Source: Tetradesmus obliquus (taxonomy: Eukaryota; Chlorophyta; Chlorophyceae; Sphaeropleales; Scenedesmaceae). From it: a stretch of DNA of 64,000 nucleotides. Positions 25,053-36,259 of this stretch are shown one piece after another; positions within the stretch are counted from its first letter, which is position 1; every line of letters starts with the position of its first letter. The notes under the pieces were generated by a model that was given only the letters and a program-made list of their open reading frames with translations, was not told where the DNA came from and did no database searches. The DNA is taken from positions 1,228,501 through 1,292,500 of the forward strand of contig CP126205.1 of assembly GCA_030272155.1 (NCBI GenBank), given 5' to 3'. The translations under genes were made by a program, and so were the position numbers.

Positions 25053-26235
25053 GCAGCAAGGGCGGCAGCAGCAGCAGACGCAGCATGCATATCAACAACA
25101 ACAGCCAGCGCTGAAAGGCATTTGCTGAATCCACAACACTGGAGCGAGCAGGGTGGATAGCAGGGTAGATGTTGCTGGTGTGGTGCAGCGACAAATGGCA
25201 ATGACACTGCGCAACTGCATGTCCAGTTGGTGCGGCTTTGCATGTTATACATCAACGGTGCTGGCTTGCTAAACCTGGACTGAATCACACCTGGGGACCT
25301 GTAGGTCCTTTTGCCGGCCCCTGGGGACCGACGGGACCCTGCGCACGTAACAGTGTTGCGTTACAACAGCAGCAGCAACACAACACCCACCAGCCTGTCA
25401 GTGCGAAAGTTGGACAGGGTGGATTCCCGTGTACTAACTGCAGTGTGTAACTGAACCTTCACCAACCAACGCCGCAACTGTGGGCGGCCACAGTCACAAA
25501 GCTCTCAGTATGTGTGCAGGCTGCAGCTGCCACTGATTCATCATCTGCCATGGTGCAGTGACAGAGGTGCATCTTGCTGCTGTGTCACGAATTGTTACTC
25601 TGACTGTTACAACTTGATATTCTGGGTGTTACAAACTGCACTTGCCTGGGGTCCTGCTGGTCCTGCCGGCGCCCCTTTTCCTTTCTGCCCTGTCGGGCCC
25701 CGTGGCCCACCACCAATACGCCCTTTGGGGCCTGCATTTAACAAAAGTAACAACGTATGTAAAGTTGACATAGACATGAAAAATGCCATCGTAATGATCA
25801 AGTTGCTGCTGCTGCACACTGCAGTTTGACTGCATGCCTACCAAGCCATGAATAAAGCCAAGATGCAACTACACCTCCTGTGCCCACAGCATGCATGCCT
25901 GTCACTTGCTGCTGCATTCCTATCGCCTATCTTGTCTCCAACAGCTGAAAAAAACGGCTGCAGCAGTAGTTTCAATTTGGCTGCTGAGTCACCTGGTGGC
26001 CCTGCAGGCCCTCGCGGTCCTCTTGCGCCTGCATTTCAAAACAGCAGCAGCACAAGCTCAGTGAGCTGCAGGGAGGATTTGCAGCTGACAGCCCATGGCA
26101 CAAGTGAAGCTGGTCAAGGATATCAACTGCTGTGGTCAAAGAGCGCTGCTTGTACGTGAGCAGTTGGCATGGCAGATTCAACTGAAAAGAAGAGCCTCCA
26201 TGCACAGCAGCGCAGTGCATGGCTGGCTGACATTC

Positions 26236-26273
<38 letters not shown>

Positions 26274-26828
26274 ATCAGCGCACAGCTCGTGGCCTTTGGC
26301 CGTCACCCACCTACTATGCACTGGCACTGTTGCAGCAGCTGCCTTCCACCTGCAGCACCACAGCAATGCAGCGGACATGCATGTGCGCAAATAGCATTTA
26401 ACCGCAACGCAATCGTCACGGCTTTCCTCCCTGACAGGTGCCTCATGGTAAAGCATCCGCAGCAGCAATACAACAACTGCAAGTAGAGCACAGAGAGCAG
26501 CTGCTTGTCACCCCAAACAGCAGCAGCAGCAGCAGCAGCAGCATGGAAGCACTGTAACGCTCTGCAGAGAGCAGCAGCAGCATGGGAGCACCGGCTCACC
26601 CGAATAGAACGGTACCAGCACTGTATACGCTTCAGCTGGCTCGTCACAACCATCTGCACCGCTACGTTCAGCTACATCTGCAGCAACAACGCGGTCCGAA
26701 GCTGCTGCACGCCCAGGCCTGGAGTCCGAGAGCTGTGCCGGCCGTTCCTTAACACATACGCTAATCGTGACGCAAGAAAGGAGCGCTAGAAGCGTGACAG
26801 CTGCAGGAACGCTGCAGTGCCATGCCAT
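21575..26828 (-). CDS. Secreted collagen-like (Gly-X-Y) N-glycoprotein, ten exons
   Basis: Predicted exons: 26828-26600, 26028-25993, 25731-25646, 25338-25291, 25007-24917, 24620-24492, 24026-23874, 23296-23092, 22507-22370, 21650-21575. All phases match and the sum is 1191 nt, 396 aa. It opens with a signal peptide, MAWHCSVPAAVTLLALLSC. Residues about 77-164 are mainly Gly-X-Y triplets with a few interruptions (GARGPRGPAGPPG, GPVGPQGPA), then CPNCNATALVD, then another short triplet run (GNTGPTGPRG). The rest is Asn/Thr/Ser-rich with many sequons (NVT, NFT, NGT, NST, NCT) and paired Cys. Exon 3 uses a GC donor (CAG then GCAAGT). Exon 2 is 36 nt, four triplets, like metazoan collagen exons. 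A cell-wall or extracellular-matrix role is likely. Partial exon copies occur in introns 6-9 and after the stop. Confidence 0.82.
22005..23735 (-). repeat. Exon-edge copies in the introns of the collagen-like gene
   Basis: Copies on the minus strand include: the exon-10 donor end near 22130-22195 (VPYNSSNATIFGLP then an in-frame TAA) and a trace near 22005; the exon-10 acceptor end near 22760-22811 (AEANYARLFIT); the exon-9 donor end near 22985-23040 (MPSACWVDSSLANTTNT); and the exon-8 donor end near 23503-23545 and 23690-23735 (FSNSTNS). All share the gene's orientation. Confidence 0.8.
22508..22585 (-). repeat. (CTG)n tract at a 3' splice site
   Basis: On the gene strand about 25 CTG units end in CTGCAG, whose AG is the predicted acceptor of exon 10 of the collagen-like gene. 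The tract takes the place of the usual pyrimidine-rich region. Confidence 0.8.
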
Positions 26829-28708
26829 GAGGTGTCACCGCTCTTCCCCGTCCCTGCTGAGCTGTAAGCCCATCATGATCACGGACATGATTCGAATAAG
26901 TGATTATCACTTCGATTTGCCGAACAATTATCGCGCCGTTTTCGGTATCGAAGTGCTTGTAGATGAACTTGCAGCGTGGTGACACATGTGTCACACCGAA
27001 GTGGAGGAGAACCCTGCCTGATAGGACTTAGCCGGCTTGCTTTCCGTGTCAAGTGAGTTTATATACTTTGGTCTTTAGTACAATGAGGCACCGCATGTCG
27101 TGTTACTGCTGGCAGGAAGACAACAACAGCACTGTCGTGGCCAGAGCATCTCAGCAGCTGTGGGAATGCGGGCGCTGCCTGCTGCAGCTTCAGCAGAGAT
27201 GCCTGGTATTGCACCTCATGTTGCAAGGCACCACATCAACACTGGCATGCAGATTGACTGGAACTTTACAGCCGCGCGATGCGAAGGACAGCAGGCAACC
27301 TTGGACAACGGAACACGCTTGAGAGGGGAAACAAGCTTGAGCGCTGCAACAGAACAAAACACCGCCAAGCTGCCAGCAGCACGGAGTAGGCAAGTGAGCT
27401 GCAGCTCAGCAGGGCCGTCACACATCATGCTTGGTGCTCTGGCTATCCAGCAATGCATTGCTGCTGCGCAACGTGCGTGCTCATGAGCAGCAAGCATGAT
27501 TCAAGCACATTCTGCCGCAGATGCAGCATCATGCCAAACCCTGCTCACATGCAGGTTGGGCGCAGCCACTGTTACTGCGCTAGGCATATCACTCCCTGTC
27601 AACAGCTTATTACCATGCACACCCTGCACTGGCCAGCATATGTGGCTGTCAATCTGTATTTGGCTGCAGTCAACCTTCCTCTCTTTTCCTCCCCGAAAGA
27701 AGCCGCCACTCTTTGGCGGCCTGAGGACTGCTGCTGCACTGCTGATGATTACAACAACCATGTGCTAATGTCCCAGCACAAAATATGTACTGGAACGGCG
27801 GCAGTGCAACTGCTGCAGCAGCACTTCCCACACAGCAAAGATATGTCATTGCCGTGTGCATGATCCCAGCACCAAAGCAAGCTCAAGGCCCTTGCCGACC
27901 GTTGCTGACTCACCAGCACAACACCAAGAATACATGTTAACACGGCATACAGTATTCATCATGATGATAACGATGATCATGATGATTATGCATCATGCTA
28001 TATGTTGCAATGGTTGCACCCACACGGCTGCTGAAGCCTTGGTCATGTGCAACCACCAGCATGCATACTGCTAGGCAAGGCAAGCTGAGGCTGGTGTGGG
28101 AGTAAGGTATGGTACACTTGTACACTCTCTCACCATACTTGTACAATTACCCATACACACGCAATGTATGTTGATTCTGTCAGCGATGTCATGCAGGTCT
28201 GGTCAGGTGATGACAGCACGGTCAAAACTGCTGTTGACAGAACAATTGCAAACAAATGCACATGTTATGTGTGGCATGTACATCTGTACGCATGCGCATT
28301 TTATGTGCGCACTGCTGTACAGTAGGTCATTGGGTGAGGCCAGCAGAGGCTAACGGGTTGTGTGGTGATGCCTCTCACAACCGCCACGTGGCAACACACA
28401 GCATGCTGCTCGCCCGGCTGTAGAAGATTGAGTTGTCATGCATGCATTGAGTTATCATATGAGTCTTGTATCAAGTATAAGTGCATGCATGCAGAGAGGA
28501 ACACAATGCAGCACACTTTCATACCTTTGAACTCGTGCCTATAACGATAGACAGCTGCGTACATCTGCAGCAGCAGCAGCAGCAGCACGCCATTGTCAGC
28601 TGCAGGCACGCAGCTGCTGAGCAGCGAGAAGCTCTGCAAATTTCCCTCAAGCCCCATTGGCCATGGTAACAAGGAAAGACAGCACGGCTGCTAGCTGCTG
28701 CTGAATAG
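26829..28708. other. Intergenic between two minus-strand genes
   Basis: This is the promoter side of the collagen-like gene and the 3' flank of the RING-H2 gene. Open frames between 27050 and 27900 occur on both strands without recognisable content. A short ATGATG-rich low-complexity stretch lies at about 27958-27990. I see no named element. Confidence 0.5.
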
Positions 28709-28719
28709 CTAAGCGGGTG

Positions 28720-28753
<34 letters not shown>

Positions 28754-30319
28754 TGCTGCTGCAGGATGGATGGTCAGCACCACATGCTCTGCACCTGCTG
28801 ATCTAACGCCAGCCCTGCCACTGCCAGCACCATTGGCACTGCATTGCCGTGCTGCCAGCTGCCCTGCAGGCACATCACTTGCAGCCGCAGCTGCTGCTGG
28901 TGCCGCACCGTCAGCCACGCCACCATGCTGCTGCTGGTGCTGGCTGACTGCTGCTGGCGCGCTACCTGGCCGCACACCCGCTGCTGCAGCGTTAGCACCG
29001 CCACGCCCCGCTGCTGCTGCTGCTGCTGCTGGTGGTGGTGCTGGTGCTGCTTCGTGTGCTGTTTCATGGCGCGTAGCTCCTGAGACTGTGTTGACTGCTT
29101 CCATTGTGTGCACTGACCAGTCGGTGCCTATTGACAGGCCTGCTGCTAGGATGACGTCTGCCTGGCAGATGGGGCAGATGTGGTCCCTGCGCAGCCTGCA
29201 GGACAGCAGGAGAGCCAAGAGAAAGACGCAGTTGCAGCACTCAACAGCAGTGCAGCAAACTTTCTCGCATGTATAAACTGTGTCTGCACTCCAGGCAGCA
29301 GCAAAGCGGCTACTGAGCTCGAGTGCAGCTGTTCCTGCGCACGCTGCATATGCAGCTGCTGCTGCTGTATGTGAGGTGAGCTGCATTTTGCACTGCTGCT
29401 GCAAGCGAGCCAGGGGCGTGCTGCTGCATGATACCAGCTGGGACCCACCAAGCGTCGATGCACTCTTCATGATACCTGCACAGCACATGATGCACAGCGA
29501 AGGCAGCAGGATACAGACTGTTAAAGGAACTGCGATGATGGCAGCCTGGATCCGGTATGGGTGGTCTTGGGACAGTCTGCATGCAGAATTTGACTCCAGC
29601 ACAGCTCGCTGCATGTTTCAACAGTGCACTATATGCGTCACACACTTATTGTGTGTCGATGCAAGGCAGTACTGGGCAGCTTAAGAAGCAATATGCAACC
29701 AAAGCAGCTGCCAGCACACTGTGGTACTGCCGCAAGTCCATTTTCAACAGCACCTGGCGGCACCCGTGGTCACTGCTGCCAGCAGTGCATAATGCCGGGC
29801 CCACCAGATGTGGGCAGAGCTGCTGCAATGCATATTCATCAGCCACAAGCAGCAACTGTAACTGATGTAATGCCAAATGTTCCCCTGCAAAGCATTGCTG
29901 TCAGGCACTACCCCCACCACCCTGTGGGCTCACATGTGCAGGCAGGGCAGCAGCTTGACCTGCTCTTGCTCCTGGAAGGCACAGCAGCAGATGACACACT
30001 GCGGCAGCTCGTCTTCTGTCATTGTCTCCTTGCCATCGTTGCTGTTTTGGCTCGGGGCTTCATAATTCATGCAGGGCAGGTTCGCAATGATGGTGGGAGG
30101 CGTGGGTACCTTCCCGCTGTATCGGTTGTAGCGCTGATGCGGCCTTGTGATCACTAACGCTGGGGCAAATCCCCGCCTGCTGTACATTATTGCTGCTGCT
30201 TGCATGTCGGAAGGCTGCAGTGATGCGGGCGAGTCTGTGCGAGAGCGGTAGCAGATGAACACGATGGCAAATACTGCTATCATGACTATTAAAATTATAT
30301 ACAAAACTGTGTAAGCCAT
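28709..30319 (-). CDS. Membrane RING-H2 E3 ligase with RING split over three exons
   Basis: Exons 30319-29934, 29475-29449 and 29195-28709 join in phase (900 nt, 299 aa). I chose the ATG at 30319 because it begins a transmembrane segment, AYTVLYIILIVMIAVFAIV. The frame extends slightly upstream without an ATG. The RING-H2 spans residues 108-148 and is complete only after splicing. Exon 1 supplies CVIC, 14 residues and CLH. A 27-nt microexon supplies YHEECIDA. Exon 3 supplies LRRDHICPIC. The C-terminal third is low-complexity Ala/Gly/Gln. Layout (one helix, RING-H2) is ATL-like. I saw no exon-edge copies here, unlike most neighbours. Substrate unknown. Confidence 0.86.
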
Positions 30320-31698
30320 TTGGAGTCCCACTCTGGTCAAGGACGTGGATGCGTGGTTTGCTTTCGGAGCGAACTGGGCGGGCTACTGTCCAGTGCGTGT
30401 GAAGTCATGCATGTGGAGTTTCAGTGATGCGTAACGACAGTCTGTCGTGACCTGATGAAACTAATCTGATTGGTAGAATTCGGGCGAATGCCGCGTCAGC
30501 CACTGCTGACGTTCCAACTTCCAGAATTGCAGCAACCGAGGCTGGCTGTTCCGCAGTGGCGAGGCTCGGTCCTCAACTAGTCCAAAAATCAATATAACTT
30601 ATTCCAGGTACATTAGTTTCCAACTGCAGCAGTGGCACTGTCCCGCATGGCCCCTGCAAGCCTTGCCCATCACAGGTGACGCTGTGCGACACTACAGCAG
30701 CTGCAGCTGATGACGTCACCACTAGTGACCAGCTGGCCGCGGCCCAGCTGGAATGGCAGAGGCTGCCTTGCAACTGCCTGGAAATGATGGTTTTGGCATT
30801 GTTAAGAAGTCGCCAATGTTAAGAAAACGTGCCAGAGCCTGAGGGAACAGCCAGGGGGAGCTTGCTTTCTCCCAAGCCACCTTGAGTGGTGCCACTGGCA
30901 CGTGCTGGGAAGCGCAGCACTAGACTGCTCACATGCTGACAGCTATGCAGCGCATCAGCATGCACGGCCTTGATGGCTGCAGCAGCAAAGCACATTCCTG
31001 CAGTCAACTGCTGCTGTGGCGCCCTGCCAAGCAAGTCACCTCCAAACTGCCAACCATTTTTGGTGGCAGCCTGGACGCACTGCATTTGATTGCATATATC
31101 GCGTCCTGCATGTCATTTATGGCTGTTGTTGACCATTTCTGCCTCAACATGGCAGCACTGGCTTGTAGACCCTTCTTCTGCAACACCAAGGTATGTCACT
31201 TGGGCCCGCTGGCAAGTGCATATCATGCTGAGATCCGTGAGCGAAAGACATTCAAACTCCTTGGATCTCAAATACCCGCAAAGATTTGCGCCAGCAACAG
31301 GCCGGTGCGTGTGCGCGGCATATGAGATCTCAGCATCTTGCTCGCTGGGCCCATCAAGCTACTCTTAGACTGTTCAATTGCCTTGTTTTCGCTCACGAAG
31401 CTTGTTTACTTGCGCATCTCCAGCAGTAGCGAGGACGCTGGCGACAGCAACTCAAATATCAGAACAGAGCTATCTCGCTGCAGCAGTGCATGATCTCGCT
31501 CAATTGCTGCCCTTCCACCTCGTTTCGTTTAGCTATATACCTTCATGTCCTTGCACGGCTCGAAGCGGACACGTCTGGCAACTTCAGCAGCAGGCCCTAC
31601 CCTCCCACTGCACCTCTGCTGCCTCACTTTCGCCTCACTGGCTGCTTCTGCTGTCTCTGCCACACTGCACATGCAGGCCACTTGCACCCACAGCAGCA
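30320..31698. promoter_or_regulatory. Shared upstream region of two divergent genes
   Basis: The RING-H2 gene runs left and the rhodanese gene runs right from this region. It contains a perfect bZIP-type palindrome TGACGTCA at 30711-30718 in a run of TGACG/GTCAC half-sites. Promoter function is inferred from position only. No gene recognised, although short open frames exist at 30930-31330. Confidence 0.35.
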
Positions 31699-34473
31699 AT
31701 GGCTCTCGCACAGCGCATCTCCAGCAACGCAGCAGCAGCTGCCAGCGGCCGCAGCGCGGCAGCACCCGTACGCGCAGTGCGCTGCGTGCGTGTTGCAGCA
31801 CGTGCAGCAGCAGCGCCAGGCAGCAGCAGCAGCAGCCGCAGCAGTGCAGTGCTGGTGCGTGCAGCCAGCACTAGGCAGCAGGAGGCTGAGGCACGCTGGA
31901 CACAGCAGGTGAAGGATGGAGTGGTGATGAACGTCTCAAACAAGTCTGCAGGTGAGCGTGCTGCTGTTTTGTTTTCACAGCTAGCAGGGCAGGCGCATCA
32001 GAGGCTGTACATTGCTGTATAGCTTGCAGGAACTGGGTCAATGCAGTCAGCACAATCTTGTGCGGCTTCTGTAGCAGCCTGTGGTGCAATGACAGGCGTC
32101 TGCCAGTCAGCACAGCAGCTGAGGGCATCGGAAGTGCTGGGCGAAGGGCCTGGTGCTGGTGCTGGTGCTTTTGGCTGATGTCACGGCATGCAATTGCATG
32201 CTGCGTGCCGCCTGCTGTAGGCAATAGCTTGTCATCTTGCAGGAAAACTTGCAACGTACCGTAGCAGCTGCTACCTGCGCTGCAGCACATGGTGTTGTCT
32301 TTATACTGCGTGCCAGCCATGTGCAAGGAAACTGCAATAGCTTGTCACACAACATGTCCACGATTCTTGACACCTATCTTGCAGACGAGACGATGCAGCA
32401 GGGCTGGAAGCTGCTGGAATTCTGTCCCCCTGCTGAGACTGCCAAGGTCGGCATTATCCATCCATGTCATATATCGACACAATGTAACGTCATTTCCCTG
32501 CAGGCGAGATGATGCAGCAGGGCTGGAAGCTGCTGGACATCCGCCCGCCTGGCGAGACAGCCAAGGTTGGCATTGTGGGAGCTGTGGCTGTGCCGCTGTA
32601 TGTGGAGGACCCCTCAAACAGCATTGGAAGCCTGCTCAAGAAGTCTGCTACCATCGGCACCGGCGGCTGGTGGCTGGGCGGCACGCACATGATCCCCAAC
32701 AACGACTTCCTGGCGCAGGTGACTGTTACATTTGTGTTACTTTGTTATTTTGTTATTTTCTCTGCTGCTGCCGCTGTTGATCCTGCTTCAGCCTGTGCTG
32801 TGTTGAACTTCATCTGCTGCGTTCAATTTGCCAAGCTGCAACCAAGATCGCGTCCCTGATGCCGCTGACCGTCAACTAACATTCTTGTAACAACGTAACA
32901 TGTCATGTAACAGGTCCAGGCCCAGATCCCCAAGGACACCCCAGTGGTGGTGGCGTGCCAGAAGGGCCTTCGCAGCCTTGCTGCTGCAGAGCAGCTGAGC
33001 AGGGCCGGCTACAGTAAGCTTGCCTGGATCAACGGCGGCTTTGACACAGCTCGCCCAGGAGACCTGCCTACCACCGACAACAAGGACGTCAGGTGCGCTT
33101 GGCTGCAACAACAGTTAAATTCTTTTGTGAAAGAACAGCAGCCAAAGCAACTCAGTTTTGCAATCTAATGCAGAGACTGATGGCAGCAGGGGTGGCGGAG
33201 CTAGGCAAGAGTTGAGGTAGGTGGCTTGTGTGGTGCTTGGAAGCAAGGGCCAGCTACAGCAAGCTTGCCTGGATCAACGGAGGCTTTGACACAGCTCGCC
33301 CAGGAGACCTGCCTACCACCGACAACAAGGACGTCAGGTGCGCGCCTTTGCAACGACAGTTGGGATCGGTATGAAAGAACAGCAGCAGAAGCAACACAGT
33401 GTTGCAATCCAACGCAGAGACTGGTGGGGCTAGCTAAGGGTTTGGGTAGGTTGCGTGTGATGCTTGGAAGGGGCGGCTACAGTAAGCTTGCCTGGATCAG
33501 TGGAGGCTTTGATATGGCACGCCCCGGGGACCTGCCTACCACTGACAACAAGGACGTCAGGTGGGTCACTAACGGCTAATACTCAGCTAAACAGCTGTTG
33601 TCGATTTGATGTGTTGTGACAACAGCTATTGTTTTTGTGTATTGTGTTGGGGCTTTAACACTGCCAGAAGTCTTCAACATTTTCATTCATATGTTACGTA
33701 CTCACTGTTTTGTTGTCACTTTTTTCTTGTACCAGGTACGCGGGCATCGGCGGCGAGTAAGGCGCTGGGCTGGACAGCGGTGCAGCAGGAGTACCAGGAG
33801 GGCCACAACTCTGCCGAATTTCTTACACTCTGTTACTTTTCTGTTACATTGTTATTCTGCTGCCTGTAACAGGTACGCGGGCATCGGCGGCCTGAGCGAG
33901 GCGCTGGGCTGGACCAAGGTGCAGCAGGAGTACCGCCATGGACACAAAGCCGCCAACAACTCGTATTGTCACTTCTATGTTACATTGTTACTTTGTTACA
34001 TCTTTCTGCAGGTATGTCGGCATCGGCGGCCTGAGCGAGGCGCTGGGCCGGACCAAGGTGCAGCAGGAGTACCGTGAGGGCCACAACACGGCCATATGTT
34101 CTCACAATCTGTTACTTTTATGTTACATTGTTAATCTGCTGCCTGTAACAGGTACACGGGCATCGGCGGCTTGAGCGAGGCGCTGGGCTGGACCGAGGTG
34201 CAGCAGGAGTACCGTCAGGGCCACAACACTGCAATACGTTCTTACACTCTGTTACTTTTCTGTTATATTGTTACATGTGTCTGCAGGTATGCCGGCATCG
34301 GCGGCCTGAGCGAGGCGCTGGGCTGGACCGAGGTGCAGCAGGAGTACAACGAGGGTCAGTTCCTGGGCGGTGTTTCGGGCATCCTGTCGTTTGTGGCGCT
34401 CATCCTGGCTGCTGACCTGGCGCTGTTTGCGTACGAGCAAGTTACGTACATGACCAGCACCGCAGGACAGTGA
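31699..34473 (+). CDS. Chloroplast rhodanese-domain membrane protein (STR10/11-like)
   Basis: Exons 31699-31951, 32504-32718, 32914-33092 and 34287-34473 join in phase (834 nt, 277 aa). The start opens an Ala/Arg/Ser-rich transit peptide (MALAQRISSNAAAAA). A rhodanese domain covers about 85-237. It has WKLLDIRPPGETAKVG, GTHMIPNN and the active-site loop ACQKGLRS with the catalytic Cys near 171 and Arg five residues later, then GYSKLAWINGGFD. A C-terminal helix (about 243-264, ILSFVALILAADLALFAY) anchors it, most likely in the thylakoid or envelope. Plant homologues with this layout are poorly characterised sulfurtransferase-like proteins. Introns 1 and 3 and the 3' flank are packed with partial copies of the exons. 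Confidence 0.86.
32376..32450 (+). repeat. Copy of rhodanese exon-2 acceptor edge
   Basis: Immediately after a CTTGCAG the sequence encodes DETMQQGWKLLEF and PPAETAKVG, closely matching the start of exon 2 in the same phase. It then diverges into intron sequence. Confidence 0.85.
33248..33560 (+). repeat. Two copies of rhodanese exon-3 3' half with donors
   Basis: The copies cover about the last 90 nt of exon 3 plus the GT donor. The first (about 33252-33341) differs from the exon at three positions. The second (about 33470-33560) differs at several positions, most of them synonymous. Both can be read as phase-2 in, phase-2 out segments if an AAG or CAAG just upstream is used as acceptor. 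Confidence 0.85.
33736..34286 (+). repeat. Four copies of rhodanese exon-4 acceptor edge
   Basis: GCGGGCATCGGCGGC and the following ALGW.EVQQEY coding recur at about 33736, 33873, 34013 and 34153, before the functional exon at 34287. Spacing is about 135-140 bp. Each ends in an intron-like GTTACTTT/GTTACATTG tract. The first copy has an in-frame TAA (GGCGAGTAAG). Confidence 0.9.
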
Positions 34474-34504
34474 TCCCAAGGGTGGATTATGCCGGTTGGC
34501 GATG

Positions 34505-34660
34505 TCCAGTTTGTGGCGCTCATCCTGGCTGCTGACCTGGCGCTGTTTGCGTATGAGCAGATCACCTACATGACCAGCAACACGGGGCAGTAATCCTCGG
34601 GCTGGATTATGCCGGTGAAATGCCAGGTCTGCTGCTGACCTGGCGCTGTTTGCATACAAA
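34505..34660 (+). repeat. Copies of the rhodanese terminal coding end
   Basis: About 88 nt of the C-terminal coding end (FVALILAADLALFAYEQ) recurs after the stop. The copy keeps its own stop as TAA in place of TGA. A third fragment (CTGACCTGGCGCTGTTTGC) follows near 34633. Confidence 0.9.
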
Positions 34661-35780
34661 GGGGTTTTGTATATGGGAGGCAACCCGTTGCAGCAAACGG
34701 CTGAGTGCAAGCCGATATCAATATGGTGTGACCATGTGACGTGCAACATCCCTGTCACTGCAGGGCAGTCACCAGACCATGGCCAGCCAACCCATACATT
34801 TGTGGTTGCAGTTCAATTTGAACAGCAGCAAGGTGATGAGGAGGTGGATGTGTCTGGCTGTGCCTGGAGGTCACGCTGATGGGTGTGTGCATTGCGGCTC
34901 AGCTTTGTGGGGATACATCCCACCCACCATCAACCAGGCTTCTGGTGCACAGTAGGGTTCAGGGTTAGGGTGTGTGAGGGCATATGGCGTGACAGTGTCA
35001 GCGTGCAGAAGTAAGTGGCAATGTGGATTCTTGAGAAGCCATACAAGTGCTGCTGCTGGCTGTTGCCGGCGATGTGCACAAGTGTTTTTGGAGTAAGCAT
35101 TTGAAGTGCAGAATGTGGCCGCTTGCAGGAACAGTGCCGCACTCGCAAAACTGGCAACGCATGGATGTGTTTAGTGTTGAGGTTAGGTCGTACTATCACA
35201 GCACCTTGCATCACAGCAAGGTGCTGTGCTGTGATGCAGAGCTGCGTCAGTTGGCGTATGACCTTCATGAATTGTGAGCTGCGCTGCAATGCCAGGCAGT
35301 CACACATAGTGGCGTAATTTGAATTCAGTAAGGTCTGCCAGACAGATATTTGACGGCTTCAAAGCTGGTCCAGGTTGTTGCTGCATCGAGCATACTAGTG
35401 AGTGAACTGCAGGCGTTGTGATTGTACATGCTTCAGAAGCGTCAGACTATGCTGCAGCAGCGTAGCTGGGCCTCAGTGTGTGCTGTATGCCCGCATGTGC
35501 GTACTACACCTAGTAGGCCTAGCTGGCTTGTCTTGTAACTACTCTCTGTACAACCATGTCAGATTATGGCGGTGTGTGTGCGCTGGTGCATCTTGCTGTG
35601 CACGATGCGCTTAGTCAGGCATGCTGCTGCAGGGAGCAGTTGCCAACGGCGCCTGGGTTGCCAAGGTGAGTAGGCTGAGCACATTTAGTGTTCCGACATG
35701 TCAAGTGACAATTAAACCTGCGAGTTCCATCGCCTACGCTAGTGTGATCAGCCGAAATAGGCTACATATGCCACAGGCAA
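34661..35780. other. Intergenic, no gene recognised
   Basis: Small open frames only. There is a single AGGGTTAGGG-like word near 34970, too short to be telomeric. The right end merges into the LpxB terminal-exon array. Confidence 0.5.
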
Positions 35781-36259
35781 TGTCTTCAAACTACCGCTGC
35801 TGGCCGGCTGCTGCAGGCGCCTGCTGCACCTGCTCAGCCTCCTGCTATCAACAGCTGCATTGACAGCCTACGAGGGTTGCCTACATACTCAACTTCTGCT
35901 GCTGACTGGCCCCAGAAAGCGCCTGCTGCAGCTGCTCAGCCTCCTGCTGCTCACCGGCAGCAGCTGAGACAGCTGCGTTTGCCGCCTACGTACTCAACCT
36001 CTGCTGCTGGCCGGCTGCTGCAAGCACCTGCTGCAGCTGCTCAGCCTGCTGCTGCTTGCGCAGCGCAATGAGCTCCAGCAGACCACAAGTAGTACACCTG
36101 AAAAGGGTGCCAAGCAACAAGGCACAACCGCCACTAGCCCGATCTACTGCTGCTGGCCGACTCTTGCCAGCGCCTGCTGCAACTGTTCAACATGCTGCTG
36201 CGTGCGCAGCGCAAACGGCTCCAGCAGAGTCCCCCAGGGCCAGCCACGATCCTCCCCTA
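35781..36259 (-). repeat. Four tandem copies of the LpxB C-terminal coding end
   Basis: On the minus strand the end of LpxB (LLELIALRKQQQAEQ) is followed by copies near 36170-36235 (LLEPFALRTQQHVEQL), 36010-36080 (LLELIALRKQQQAEQ again, different codons), 35890-35960 and 35785-35850. Spacing is about 100-160 bp, with the words CTGCTCAGC and GCGCCTGCTGCAGCTGCT. Confidence 0.85.

Noticed and set aside
28709-29195. Last RING-H2 exon as a separate collagen or Ala-rich gene
   Set aside because: It completes the RING (CPIC) in phase with the microexon and has no own start.
34960-34985. TTAGGG-like word as telomeric repeat
   Set aside because: A single short occurrence, not an array, and chlorophyte telomeres usually use TTTAGGG or TTTTAGGG.
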